Below are positions 36,587-46,423 of a stretch of 64,000 nt of DNA, one piece after another. The first letter of the stretch is position 1. Each line of letters starts with the position of its first letter. The position numbers and the translations under genes are program-made. The notes under the pieces were generated by a model that worked only from the letters and a program-made list of their open reading frames with translations, was not told the origin of the DNA and did no database searches. Source of the stretch: Nostoc sp. B(2019) (lineage in GTDB: Bacteria; Cyanobacteriota; Cyanobacteriia; Cyanobacteriales; Nostocaceae); contig NZ_WVID01000007.1 of the NCBI RefSeq assembly GCF_010091925.1, forward strand, positions 1 through 64,000. Direction: 5' to 3'.

Positions 36587-38089
36587 GTGAATCTTCCTTT
36601 AATTACTCGTGCTGAAGAAAATAACGAGAAAATAGCGATTATTACAGATGAAGGAGCATTTACATACCAGGATTTGCTTCAAATTTCCAGTCGAATGGCG
36701 ACAAGTCTTCTTAAGAATGTACAAGATTTAAAAGAGCAGCGAGTTGCTTTTCTCATCCCACCTGGGTTTGAGTATGTAGCTACTCAGTGGGGGATTTGGC
36801 GTGCTGGCGGAATAGCTGTACCTCTTTGTATTTCCCATCCGCGACCAGAATTGGAGTATGTGATTACAAATTCAGGAGCAGCAATTATTATTGCCCATCC
36901 GAACTTTGAGGATATACTGCGCCTAATTGCTACTGAACAAAATTTGCGATTTATCCTCACCTCAGAAACGCTGCCAGATCATGTTGGTCGTCTTCCAGAA
37001 ATAGATATTACTAGACGTGCATTAATTCTCTACACAAGTGGCACAACAGGTAAACCAAAAGGTGTAGTTACGACTCACCAAAATATCCAAGCTCAAGTGA
37101 CTAGCTTAACTACTGCTTGGGAATGGACATCTAGTGATCGCATTTTGCATATACTGCCACTGCATCATATTCATGGGATTATCAACGTACTGACCTGTGC
37201 TTTATGGGCTGGGGCGGAGTGCCAGATGTTGAGCAAATTTGATGCCGAAACCGTTTGGAATCGAATTTGTGACGGTGGCTTAACCCTATTTATGGCAGTA
37301 CCAACGATTTATGTAAAGCTAATTGCTGCCTGGAAAACGACTTCTAGCGATCGCCAAAAAAGCATGACAGCAGGCTGTGGAAAAATGCGGCTCATGGTTT
37401 CTGGTTCAGCCGCTTTACCAGTTCAAGTTTTAGAAAAGTGGCAGAGTATTAGCGGCCATTTTCTGCTTGAACGCTATGGGATGACTGAAATTGGCATGGC
37501 ACTATCAAACCCTTTACACGGTCAACGATATTCAGGCTATGTGGGTGAGCCTCTACCGCAAGTGGAAGTCAGATTAGTGGATGAAAGTGGAGAGATAGTC
37601 CCGCCTGGAACACCAGGAGAAATCCAAATCAAAGGCCCTGGGGTGTTTTTGGAATATTGGCAAAACCCCCAAGCAACTGCGAAAGCCTTCCAAGATAGCT
37701 GGTTCTGTACAGGAGATATTGCCGTAGTTGAGAACGGCAACTACCGCATTTTAGGCCGGATGAGCGTGGATATCATCAAAACCGGAGGTTATAAAGTTTC
37801 AGCTCTAGAAATTGAAGAAGTGCTAACAACCCATCCAGATATTCAGGAATGTGCAGTAGTTGGGGTTGCCGATCCTGAGTGGGGTGAGCGAGTTTGTGCA
37901 GCCTTAGTATTGCAACCGCAACGCCAGTTAAAATTAGAATCTTTTAGGGGTTGGGCAAAAGAGCAATTAGCAGTTTATAAAATACCAACCAAAATTCTTA
38001 TAGTTGAAGAACTACCGCGCAACGCGATGGGGAAAGTGACTAAGCCGACAGTGGTTGAGCTATTTCGCGCATCTTCAGTTTTTAATTAG
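36587..38089 (+). CDS. Acyl-CoA synthetase (AMP-binding, malonyl-CoA-synthetase-like)
   Basis: The 500-residue enzyme is an ANL-superfamily ligase. The P-loop (ILYTSGTTGKPKGV), the A5 motif (ERYGMTEIGMALSNP), the A7/A8 region (WFCTGDIAVVENGNYRILGR followed by KTGGYKVSALEIEEV) and the catalytic Lys in RNAMGKVTK are all intact, so it should be active. The short N-terminus and the ALSNPLHGQR segment recall malonyl-CoA/methylmalonyl-CoA synthetases (MatB/ACSF3 group); substrate is uncertain. It starts with GTG. It converges on the CBM20-SGNH gene with a 180-base gap. The 39-bp repeat at 36479 stands just upstream. Confidence 0.85.
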   Translation: MNLPLITRAEENNEKIAIITDEGAFTYQDLLQISSRMATSLLKNVQDLKEQRVAFLIPPGFEYVATQWGIWRAGGIAVPLCISHPRPELEYVITNSGAAIIIAHPNFEDILRLIATEQNLRFILTSETLPDHVGRLPEIDITRRALILYTSGTTGKPKGVVTTHQNIQAQVTSLTTAWEWTSSDRILHILPLHHIHGIINVLTCALWAGAECQMLSKFDAETVWNRICDGGLTLFMAVPTIYVKLIAAWKTTSSDRQKSMTAGCGKMRLMVSGSAALPVQVLEKWQSISGHFLLERYGMTEIGMALSNPLHGQRYSGYVGEPLPQVEVRLVDESGEIVPPGTPGEIQIKGPGVFLEYWQNPQATAKAFQDSWFCTGDIAVVENGNYRILGRMSVDIIKTGGYKVSALEIEEVLTTHPDIQECAVVGVADPEWGERVCAALVLQPQRQLKLESFRGWAKEQLAVYKIPTKILIVEELPRNAMGKVTKPTVVELFRASSVFN

Positions 38090-38267
38090 CTAGAAAATGG
38101 AAAGCAAGCATATAGCAGGTTGGTTGTATGCTCTGCTAATCAGGCTCTCAGTAGCTTGTCCCGAAAAGCGCCGCCGTCTAATATAACCAAAGCGTTGCAG
38201 CAAACAAAAGGGCGATATTGCTGCTTCAGTTCTTCACTCACTTGAGTGATCGCCCCTACATAGTTTC

Positions 38268-40523
38268 TCACCCTTTCGGAGGATTTGGTGGACACCAGAA
38301 GAGGTTTTTGCTTGACACACCAAGGGATTCTAGAATTTGGTGCATAACCTGTGTGCAGTACATCCAATGTCCCAAATCGTCATACATACGATCAGGATTA
38401 AACTCCAGATTGTAATGCAGCACATTAGGGAGGTTTGAGAACTCATCTGAAGCTTGGAGAGAAAGCAGCAGAAGTTGAAATGGCTTGCCTTGGCATTGTT
38501 TTTGCAGTTTATTAACCAGATCAATCACGCCACCGCGATCGCTAATACCCGTGCGGATGAAAAGCGCCTTGTCGCAGTTCTGGATTGTGTACCAAAACCT
38601 CTCTGAGCGTGCGGTGTAACGAACGCGCATTCGTTGATGGACGGGAGACATATCGTTAACAGGGTCATCTGTGTCCTCGACTTCATGGGCAAAGGACAGA
38701 CCTCCCCATTTGCCGTGGTAGATTCTACCTGCGTCTGGATTGTAATGCAGGAAGCTAGGATTCCACATATCATAAAAACGGTTTTCGATGATATCCGCGA
38801 TATCTGCAATATTAGTGGTGCGCGTCAGATCAAAGGGAAAAGCGGGGCCGTCGTACTCCATTTTATACAGCATCATTCGGACGGCACAGCGATCGCCTAA
38901 CGGCACGATCGCAACACGGCTGATATCTGATAATTTGCACTGATATTGGAACAGCACAGCAGACTTGGATGGTACTTTAACCCGGCTTTCCAACCCGTAG
39001 TTACCAATCATCATGGTGCGGAAGGGAATATCGGGATACAGCGGATCTTCATAAACACCTGCTGGCATGGCTTTCAGTGCTAGACGCACCTCCTGCCACA
39101 TGGGATGAATACTGTACTCGTGGTCTGATTCGTTGATCACCCAGAGATGGCGCTCGTCGTTTTGCAAAATCCCCAGATGCCCGTCATAGAACAAAACTTG
39201 TGAGTTGTTCGGCGCAAAGAGATTGAAGGCAGGACTGTATTCCACGTCAGCACCAGGGGGGATATCCACGGTCGTGGCGATCGCGCCATCCTCTTGCACG
39301 GCAAAGAAGGGGAGTGTTCCTTTCTGAGCATTTTTTGCAATGTAGATGCCTGGGATCAATCCTGCTTTACTTTGCAGTACAGTTTGTAGTTCTTGCCAAT
39401 AGGGAGCAATGGTGTAGCTGTATTTTGATGGATTGCTGATCCGCAAACGCTTTTCTTCGATACAAGCACAGACATAGAAGCCTGCATTATCAAGGTAAAT
39501 CGCAACGTCATTCGGCTGCCAGAAACGTTGTTTTTCTTTTGCTAATTTGTCTTTGTCAATTTGGAAGATACTCAGGTCGATCGGCTGATACATGAGGCGA
39601 TGACCGATGGTGTTGGGGTGAGATGGGTCGAAGGATGTCCCCTCTTGCCAACGTCCCTGTCCATTATCCAGTGCTGCCAACCAATCGAGTATCGGAACGC
39701 CCCAATTCAACATCCGGTTGTGTGTCTCCTTTAGCAGCCAGTGATGTTCAGGGGAATAGTCGCCATTAGGATAAACCCCGCCCAGGATTGGAATTGCGCT
39801 TAATGCCCGCGTCATGTTTACAAGCTGCTGCAAGCCGCTTTCAAATCGTCGCTGTATAGCCCGTCGTTGGTGAGGGGGACAGTAAGCGAACCCTTCGTTA
39901 CCCAGAGACAAGGCAATAATGACGATATCCGGTTGTTCTGGCGTGACTACTGATCCAAACCGGGCGATCGTTCTGCTGACATTTGCTCCCACTTCTGATA
40001 CATTTACGAGTCTGTGCCCATATTTTTCCTGCAAAGCCTGTCCTAATAACCAAGTCCAACCTCTCAACAGCCAGGCTTTATGACCCAAGGCAACAGAACT
40101 GCCAATGACCACGATTTTTAGACCTTCAGACTCTTGTGACAAAGGTATCTTGACAGCAGGCTCCTGAATGTATCCGAATGGATAAGGTTGCAAATAACCG
40201 AATGCTCCATCATCCACAACAATAGTGCTGGACTGATTTTCCCGGTTGATCGGTATCCAACGGTTTGGCCCTAGAGCTTCCCATCGCCCACGACCTTTTG
40301 CATCGAAACGTACATACTTGTATTCAACTCTCTGGCAATTGTCTGACTCCAAAGATGGCTGAATGTCGATTTTTGTGTCTGTCCACCATAAAGGATAGCG
40401 TTGGGCACTTGTGCAAAGGTGAACACATCTAGTGATATCCCACAATCCCAACTCAGGAGTAGAACCGACCACACCAATGGATTCACCAGTTTGTGTGTAT
40501 GCACTAACCTGGAATCTATACAT
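38268..40523 (-). CDS. CBM20 - SGNH hydrolase - DUF1796 multidomain protein
   Basis: The 751-residue protein joins three domains. Residues 1-95 look like a CBM20 starch-binding module (VVGSTPELGLWD, VEYKYVRF, WEALGPNRWIP). Residues about 145-350 are an SGNH hydrolase: GSSVALGH near the nucleophile Ser, LSLGNEG as the Asn block, and DPSHPNTIGH with the catalytic Asp-x2-His. A middle region (350-535) has two similar SNPSKYSYTIAPYWQEL / NESDHEYSIHPMWQEV repeats. The last 215 residues resemble DUF1796 (VAIVPLGDRCAVRMML, GPAFPFDLT, LGHWMYCTQ). No signal peptide is visible. It may bind glucan and cleave acyl esters; this layout is unusual and the C-terminal call is tentative. Confidence 0.72.
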   Translation of the reverse strand: MYRFQVSAYTQTGESIGVVGSTPELGLWDITRCVHLCTSAQRYPLWWTDTKIDIQPSLESDNCQRVEYKYVRFDAKGRGRWEALGPNRWIPINRENQSSTIVVDDGAFGYLQPYPFGYIQEPAVKIPLSQESEGLKIVVIGSSVALGHKAWLLRGWTWLLGQALQEKYGHRLVNVSEVGANVSRTIARFGSVVTPEQPDIVIIALSLGNEGFAYCPPHQRRAIQRRFESGLQQLVNMTRALSAIPILGGVYPNGDYSPEHHWLLKETHNRMLNWGVPILDWLAALDNGQGRWQEGTSFDPSHPNTIGHRLMYQPIDLSIFQIDKDKLAKEKQRFWQPNDVAIYLDNAGFYVCACIEEKRLRISNPSKYSYTIAPYWQELQTVLQSKAGLIPGIYIAKNAQKGTLPFFAVQEDGAIATTVDIPPGADVEYSPAFNLFAPNNSQVLFYDGHLGILQNDERHLWVINESDHEYSIHPMWQEVRLALKAMPAGVYEDPLYPDIPFRTMMIGNYGLESRVKVPSKSAVLFQYQCKLSDISRVAIVPLGDRCAVRMMLYKMEYDGPAFPFDLTRTTNIADIADIIENRFYDMWNPSFLHYNPDAGRIYHGKWGGLSFAHEVEDTDDPVNDMSPVHQRMRVRYTARSERFWYTIQNCDKALFIRTGISDRGGVIDLVNKLQKQCQGKPFQLLLLSLQASDEFSNLPNVLHYNLEFNPDRMYDDLGHWMYCTQVMHQILESLGVSSKNLFWCPPNPPKG

Positions 40524-41392
40524 AGATTTCTTGTTAATTTAGGGATAAAATGCCACGGGTAAAGCTGAATCTTCTAGATGTTTTGAAGGTATCACATAGA
40601 ACATCTAAAGTCTTTCTTACAAAGAACTTTGTGTATACTTCTGTATAAATATTTTCCAAAATCAACCTATTAGCTTGTAGCTAATAGGAGCAAGTAGCTT
40701 TAGCCTTAAAATGACCATACCAGCCTTGCAGTAGTTCCTGAAACTTAAAAGTTTACTTTAGAAATCTCCCTATATTTTGCTTAATGAATTATTGATACAG
40801 CTTGTCACTTTACCTTACCATATAACGATTTAAAAGTAGTTTATATTCTATTTTTAAAGCTCTCTTAATAAAGATTACCAAACCTTAAATGGTAGTTAAT
40901 CAATCTGAGGAAAATGCCAAGATATCTCAAAAAATGTTCAGCACCACGCACAATCTCCCGTAATTCTTGACTATAGCTCTTTTCACTTATATTTTTTATA
41001 TTTTTTCGCTCTCTGTATCATATTTTCGTGAAAAGGTATGAGTGATTGTAGTTAAACTCATGTCCGTAGTCATGATAGTGTAAAAGCTTAATCCAATGTT
41101 TAATTAAACACAACTATTCATTAAATCTTTGCTATTAAATTTACTGCAAATCAACAATATATATTTCAGAAAATTTACTTTGAATTCTATTTACAGCTAC
41201 AAATATGTTTAATATTTGTAGCTGAAGAAGTACTTGTAATTGATTTTAATGCCCATTTAGTTACAAGAGTAAATCATGACCAGGAAAGTCCTTCTCCACA
41301 ACAATACGATAGCTTTATACTTAGTAGTTCCATGTTCTTTGTTTCTAGCAGTAGTTAAACCAATTGTTAGCAGTGCTAATCAAGAATCAAAC
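40524..41392. other. Intergenic region with one doubtful small ORF
   Basis: About 870 AT-rich bases. A 41-codon plus-strand ORF at 41276-41401 (MTRKVLLHNNTIALYLVVPC) has a signal-peptide-like segment but overlaps the end of the next gene and has no convincing ribosome site. I see no other structure. Confidence 0.4.
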
Positions 41393-42244
41393 TTATAACC
41401 AAAACTGTCGATAGTCCTCGATATACTGCCGTATGGTCAGAGGTGAACGATTGAGTAATTGCTCTGTATCAGATGTAATGTTGCCTGCCAATCCTAAACG
41501 GGCGCTAGTGTAGATTGCTATCATTACTAAAATAAAGTCTATTGGCAACCCAGATGAGCGCATTTGTCGAACAAAGTTTACTAAAGAGGGATTATAGCGT
41601 ACCCGTTTACCTAAAACTGATGTAAAGATGTCTGCAACTTCGTAATAGGTTAAGGCTTCTGCACCCGTAAGCGCATAGGCTCGTGACTGATGCCCATCTT
41701 CAATCAAAGTACGAACTGCAACAGCAGCAATATCCCGGACATCAATGAAACTTGTTTTACCATTACCTGCTGGCATCAACAATTCACCATGAGTTTTGAT
41801 GTCTTCTCGGTGTGTGGTGTTGAAATTTTGCATAAAAAAGCTGGCCCGTAAAAAGGTAGCAGGAATACCCAATTGCTCGATATAGCGTTCAATTTTTGAG
41901 TGCGGCACAAAACGGTTGCGTTCGGCTCCCAGTAATGAGAGAAACACGATATGCTCAACGCCTGCAAGTTTTGCAGCATCTAGGGCTGGGGCAATTTGTT
42001 TGCGAACATTAGCAAGAGCAGGCGGACGCACTAAAAAAAGTTTATTGACTTGAAGAAAAGCATGATAAAAGGTGTCAGGATTGGTAAAGTCGAAGGGGAC
42101 GGTTTGGATATTGCTGCCTAATATCTGTTTAGTGCTGTTTGGATTTCTAACTCCGGCACAGACATTACAATCGTGGGATAACAGTAAGCTAAGAACTTCT
42201 TGACCGACGTTTCCAGTTGCACCTGTCACTAAAATTTTCAGCAT
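41393..42244 (-). CDS. NmrA-like NAD(P)-binding reductase
   Basis: The 283-residue protein is an atypical short-chain dehydrogenase. The nucleotide site is ILVTGATGNVGQEVL, followed by NmrA-type stretches VEHIVFLSLLGAE, GIPATFLRASFFMQNF and FIDVRDIAAVAVRTL. The usual Tyr-x3-Lys catalytic pair is not visible, as in the NmrA/TMR group that often act as redox sensors or as isoflavone-reductase-like enzymes. The C-terminal QLLNRSPLTIRQYIEDYR is the family's usual end. The gene is monocistronic, with no strong ribosome site. Substrate or ligand is unknown. Confidence 0.82.
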   Translation of the reverse strand: MLKILVTGATGNVGQEVLSLLLSHDCNVCAGVRNPNSTKQILGSNIQTVPFDFTNPDTFYHAFLQVNKLFLVRPPALANVRKQIAPALDAAKLAGVEHIVFLSLLGAERNRFVPHSKIERYIEQLGIPATFLRASFFMQNFNTTHREDIKTHGELLMPAGNGKTSFIDVRDIAAVAVRTLIEDGHQSRAYALTGAEALTYYEVADIFTSVLGKRVRYNPSLVNFVRQMRSSGLPIDFILVMIAIYTSARLGLAGNITSDTEQLLNRSPLTIRQYIEDYRQFWL

Positions 42245-42395
42245 GATCAGCTATTACTGTTACTCATTAAGAACACGTGTTTATTGCTTAAATAGCCCTG
42301 CTTAAAAAAAGTGAAAGTTGTTTATCTCGATGAGTGTGGGATGAATAGCCAGACGATTATGGAAGTTATCACGGAAGATATATAAATAACTTTGG

Positions 42396-42689
42396 TTAAT
42401 TAGTAAGTCCGTTATAATTAATAATTTTTAATGTGATAATACCAATTAAGACAGCAAGACCTAACGCTCTGCGAAAATAATTGACGCCTTGAAATAATTC
42501 CAGCCAAGCCCAAGTAAACAAGGAACCATTTGCGAGTACGTCTAAAACTGTATTGATTTTGCCACTTGTAAAAATTAGAGCAAGTAAACTGGTTACTATC
42601 CAAACAATAAGCGGTAGGTTTGGCTTCTGAGCTAAAACAATATTGCCATTGCTGTCACGGAAGGTTTTATCAACTAATGTGTTTTCCAT
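42396..42689 (-). CDS. Small membrane protein, unknown
   Basis: The 97-residue protein has a polar N-terminus (MENTLVDKTFRDSNGNIVLA) and two or three hydrophobic segments: LIVWIVTSLLALIF, then LANGSLFTWAWLELF, then ALGLAVLIGIITLKII. I do not recognise the family. No strong ribosome site precedes the ATG. It lies 150 bases upstream of the NmrA-like reductase on the same strand and could share its transcript. Moderate confidence that it is a real gene, because composition and hydrophobic spacing look protein-like. Confidence 0.55.
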   Translation of the reverse strand: MENTLVDKTFRDSNGNIVLAQKPNLPLIVWIVTSLLALIFTSGKINTVLDVLANGSLFTWAWLELFQGVNYFRRALGLAVLIGIITLKIINYNGLTN

Positions 42690-42821
42690 AATTTTTAATG
42701 AGCACTTAATTAAGGCTTATTAACTGACAAAAATTACCAGATGGTTGATTGAGAATAGGCTGAGAATTCATTGAAATTCCCTAATAACATTAAAATATTC
42801 AAACAAATCTTCAACAAGTAT

Positions 42822-43281
42822 CTAATTGCTGAAATGAGAGTAGTAAAGCGTATTCATATATGAGTATGTGGTAAGGTTGAGAATCCTCCTAACGTGAGAG
42901 GCATTGCGCTTGGAGAACTGGGGTAAAACCTGAATCATCGCCTCGTCCCCTTTAATCTCAACCCCAGCCATAAGATCCATCAACACCGCCCTCAATTCCA
43001 ATAGGTGACGCATTGCGTCGCCCATTGGAATAATCGTATTGCCCATTTCGTCTAGGAGCGATCGCAGATTATTGATAGACCAATTGCGCTGTGCTTCAAT
43101 TTGGCAACTGGTGTCTAATGTTATGAGTGCGGGGTTCTACCTCTAAACAATGCTCTAAGAAATCGGACGGGAAGACTTGGCACAAGAACGGGATTGTGTT
43201 TTCAATTAAGTATTCACCAGAAGATTTGGTTATTGTTATAAAATATGTCTTCTGACAGATAACAAATTGCTCTGAAGTCAA
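42822..43281 (-). pseudogene. Possible decayed gene, two frames
   Basis: Two minus-strand frames lie end to end. The first (43281-43096, begins MTSEQFVICQKTYFI) stops at RHQLPN. The second reads without a start codon through QRNWSINNLRSLLDEMGNT into the 74-codon frame ending at 42822 (MDLMAGVEIKGDEAMIQ). A frameshift within one former gene would explain this. I cannot name the family, so this is a low-confidence remnant. Confidence 0.3.
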
Positions 43282-43458
43282 AGATGTATTATGTACTGTG
43301 GTAGAGGCTTTTTTGATTTTACTTGAGTATCATAATTTATAAACAAACTTTTGGAGAAATTCAGAATTTTTCTGAGCTTTAACCAATCATCATTTCCTGT
43401 TGTTAGAGATAAACAATTTTTCAAGTAATTTTGTTAGCGGGTAAATAATTTTAGAAGA

Positions 43459-43953
43459 ATGATGCAAAACATGGATAACGGAAACAAACCGGATAGTACT
43501 GGAAATAATTTGAGTCAACACAGGATAGGTACTGAAACTGAGATGGATTCTAATTTATCATCTGATGAACTGATACAAACAAGTAAAACAATTGATGTAG
43601 ATGGTCAGCGCCCAGTTGATCCAAGTAACATTCAAGTTAAAGAAACAATTGATGTAGATGGTCAGCGCCCAATTGTGAAGGGTGAAAATTATTGTGGCAA
43701 AACAATTAATATAGATGGTCATCGCCCGATTGCTAAGAGCGATTTTCAAGACAATGACATGCTAATGGTAGATGGCAAACGTCCAATTGACCCTAATGAT
43801 TTAGAAATTGAGGAGATTCTGGACATAGACGGTAAACGTCCGATCACTAAAAATAATTTTCAAGTTGAGGATACTATAGAGATAGATGGTAGCCGTCCAA
43901 TAGTTTCAGATAATACTGTTGATTCGCAAATGCCAGCAGATTACATAGACTAA
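43459..43953 (+). CDS. Six-repeat DGxRP protein, unknown function
   Basis: The 164-residue protein is acidic and soluble, with no signal or membrane segment. After a 43-residue leader rich in Asn, Ser and Asp, it holds six repeats with an exact 19-residue period, starting at residues 44, 63, 82, 101, 120 and 139. The repeat core is (T/I/M)-x-x-(V/I)-D-G-(Q/H/K/S)-R-P-(V/I), for example TIDVDGQRP and TIEIDGSRP. The D-x-D-G part resembles the first half of a calcium-binding loop. No catalytic motif is seen. A 33-base part of repeats 1 and 2 is almost identical in DNA, so the repeats have been recently exchanged. It could be a scaffold, a surface-binding protein or a peptide precursor. Confidence 0.7.
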   Translation: MMQNMDNGNKPDSTGNNLSQHRIGTETEMDSNLSSDELIQTSKTIDVDGQRPVDPSNIQVKETIDVDGQRPIVKGENYCGKTINIDGHRPIAKSDFQDNDMLMVDGKRPIDPNDLEIEEILDIDGKRPITKNNFQVEDTIEIDGSRPIVSDNTVDSQMPADYID

Positions 43954-44187
43954 AATCATCAGTTTTTTTGACATTGTATAAATAGTAAATTTTCTGATAT
44001 TACTAATGTAATATCAATTTTTCATACTGTATAAAATCAGATTTTGCGCCAGAGAAGCACAAAAAATGTTTGAAGTAAATCAGTAGAGCGATTGAGTTAA
44101 ATTTCCTCAGTTTGATGGATGTTTGAGAGTACTTAATCAAGGCAGATTATTAGTCTGAGCTTTTAATTCAAAACTTGTAGAGTACTG

Positions 44188-44856
44188 ATGACACAAATGC
44201 CAATCGTTCGCCAGATACTATCAGACCCAGATACCGGGTTATTATCATATTTAAGAGAGCAACTCCAAACAGAGAACTTTTTAAATTTTAAAGCCTTGTT
44301 TGGTTTTCATGTAGACGAGTATTCTACGCAAGTTACCTCTAATGATAATTTTTTAGAAGTACAAACAGCACTTTTGTTAACTCTCAATTTATCGATTGTT
44401 GTAGACAGTCAAACACCCCCAGAGGAAGCAACGTTGCACGCTCTTGAGTTTCAAGAATTGCTAGATGCACAAATTATTAGATGGAGCCAGCATAACTCAC
44501 AATTGCTTAAACCAATTCCAGAAATTAAAGGGACTCTCAGCCAGTTGTCAGAAATACCGTACCACGGTGGCTATCTTCCCGGTTTTGAAATTAAGAGCCA
44601 GTTTACTCTAACCTACAGTGCTGGTGCTGTACACTTAAAGCAGTCAGATGAGCTAACTCTTAAGGGAAAATCCTCTTTGTATAGTCCAGGCGAACGCACT
44701 CCCATAAGCGGACAGTACGAACTAATCAATTCTAATGGAGAAGGCACAGGGCTAGAAGTAACATCAACCGCTGGCAATCCGTTTCCTCCAACAAGTGGAT
44801 CTGACCAATCATATCGGTTAGTTGACCCTACTGTTCACAAAAAGCCTAATCGATAG
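44188..44856 (+). CDS. Hypothetical protein with YjzC-like C-terminus
   Basis: The 222-residue protein has an N-terminal region of unknown fold (residues 1-165, with DEYSTQVTSNDNFLEVQTAL and EIPYHGGYLPGFEIKSQFTL). The last 50 residues, SPGERTPISGQYELINSNG followed by TGLEVTSTAGNPFPPT, resemble the small YjzC-like domain seen at the end of many bacterial proteins. No membrane segment is visible. It stands 234 bases after the DGxRP-repeat gene on the same strand. Its last 39 bases overlap a minus-strand frame that I treat as a gene remnant. Confidence 0.6.
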   Translation: MTQMPIVRQILSDPDTGLLSYLREQLQTENFLNFKALFGFHVDEYSTQVTSNDNFLEVQTALLLTLNLSIVVDSQTPPEEATLHALEFQELLDAQIIRWSQHNSQLLKPIPEIKGTLSQLSEIPYHGGYLPGFEIKSQFTLTYSAGAVHLKQSDELTLKGKSSLYSPGERTPISGQYELINSNGEGTGLEVTSTAGNPFPPTSGSDQSYRLVDPTVHKKPNR

Positions 44857-45390
44857 TAGAGCTTTATGATCACTCGCCAAGTTGCGAACATCCTCTAAAG
44901 TTGTTACCTCCTCTAGGATTTTCAAAACTTTCATCTTTTCAACAGGTGTTGCTATAGAGTTATGCTCCTCCCCAGTATTGTCAAACTGATGTGAACCATC
45001 TGGTCTATAAGTCTGCGGTATTGCTGGTTCTATCAAATCGTCCAAATCAAGCTGCATTGTGGTTCGCACTAACCCAGCAAAGATATCAGTGCTGACAATC
45101 GGCCCATCAGGACTGTTGCGATCGCCTACAGGGGGGCGTAGCCTATCGCGCACATCCTGCAAAAATTACTGCATGAGGATGTATCCCGTTGCTTTGTTTC
45201 TCCTAGCAACTCCAAAGCTGACCACACCCATTGCATCTGTTCTCTGGTTAAATTTTGGGCAGGTGGCAATGCGATCGCTTGGAGAAGATGTTTTCGCCAA
45301 ACTGGGATGCTCCCGAAGCTTACTTTGTTCTATTGGTGACGACACAACCTCTTCTACTACTTTGGAAATACTCCTTCAAAGTTTACTGAA
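44818..45390 (-). pseudogene. Decayed gene interrupted by a Nostoc-type repeat
   Basis: On the minus strand a protein-like stretch (LLQAIALPPAQNLTREQMQW, then SALELLGETKQRD, about 45300-45190) runs into a repeat-like insertion at 45110-45150 (GCGATCGCCTACAGG). A second frame continues after it with IEPAIPQTYRPDGSHQFDN and ends at 44818. No frame covers the whole, and no start codon is left. Its original function is unknown. Confidence 0.4.
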
Positions 45391-45940
45391 TATTGCTTAA
45401 TATTGATTAATTTTGCCTACATTAAGATGGCAGAATGCTTTTACTGTTGTCGCAGTCAGCACAATACTCATAAACCAGTTTCTATCTTAGGCAAGAGGTT
45501 GGAGTGTTGCTAACACATGAAAATTTGAATGTAAGAGTTGAAAGCATTTTGCATTTGTTTTCGCTTAAGCAAGCTGGATAATAATCAATTAATCACTTCA
45601 CTAATTTTTTCATTTATAAGTTGTTAGTGAGAATTTCATTCCGCTTTTCTGGTAAATCTTGCTAATTTTATCTACTTACTAGCCCCCTGGAAAGCATATT
45701 GGCAGGCTAAAGCTAAATTCAAGCAAGATATCCTCTCAAGTTGCAATGACAATATAGCGTAATTGTTTTCAAATCAATGCCACATTTTAAAGTGGCTGGA
45801 ATTAGAATATTTTCTGAACTTAAGTCAAACTGCGGTAACTAATGCTGCTAATTTAGCATTCTTTATGGTCAATTTATCCCATCATCTTCTCTTTGATTTT
45901 CGTCAACACCATACAGTATTGCCCATAGATAGGAATTAAA
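45391..45940. other. AT-rich spacer upstream of the Trypco2 operon
   Basis: About 550 bases with no gene. This should contain the promoter of the Trypco2-CHAT-STAND operon; I see no clear -35/-10 pair that stands out. Confidence 0.4.
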
Positions 45941-46402
45941 ATGTTGAACAAAATTAGTTTAAATGAATTCATAACTCAAGTGAAAGAAGACTTGAAACCT
46001 ACAGAAGACTCACCAATATTTTTTTTAGAAAAAGCAGAACTAGAGATTCATGTAGCAGTTTTAAAAGAGGATGTATTTGAAGGTCAAGTCCAGGGAAAAG
46101 CTGGCTTAAAAATTAGTGTGCTTGGTGTGGATTTTCTCAATTTAGGTGAATTACAAGCTAGTGGTAAAGCATCTAAAAGCCTAGAAAGACAAGATGTACA
46201 TACTATAAAAGTTACTCTTGTCCCAATTCTTACTAATGAGGAGATGAAGACTACTTTAAGCGAAGAAGAACTAAGAAAAATAAAAGCAGGTATAAAGGAA
46301 AAGTTAATGCGGGGAGAACAAGAGGATAAGAGTTCTAATTTAAATGAAACAGAACGAGAACAAGCTAGTAAAGCTACTAAAAACAAGATAATGCGTGGAT
46401 AA
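45941..46402 (+). CDS. Trypco2-domain protein
   Basis: The 153-residue protein has the trypsin-co-occurring (Trypco2) domain in its first 95 residues: SLNEFITQVKEDL, then IFFLEKAELEIHVAVLKED, then GKASKSLERQDVHTIKVTLVP. Trypco domains are found beside peptidases, CHAT and STAND NTPase proteins in predicted bacterial conflict or self-killing systems, where they are thought to bridge sensor and effector. The C-terminal 55 residues are charged and helical (KIKAGIKEKLMRGEQEDKSS). It is the first gene of a tight run: 21 bases to the CHAT-SIR2 gene, which then overlaps the STAND gene. Family assignment is by motif. Confidence 0.75.
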   Translation: MLNKISLNEFITQVKEDLKPTEDSPIFFLEKAELEIHVAVLKEDVFEGQVQGKAGLKISVLGVDFLNLGELQASGKASKSLERQDVHTIKVTLVPILTNEEMKTTLSEEELRKIKAGIKEKLMRGEQEDKSSNLNETEREQASKATKNKIMRG

Positions 46403-46423
46403 AAAAGCCAAGATGAGACTCCA

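Noticed and set aside
41276-41401. 41-codon plus-strand ORF with a hydrophobic segment
   Set aside because: Overlaps the end of the NmrA-like gene and lacks a convincing ribosome site; could be a chance signal-like stretch.
43558-43749. Minus-strand ORF opposite the DGxRP repeats
   Set aside because: Repetitive shadow frame with the same period as the plus-strand gene.
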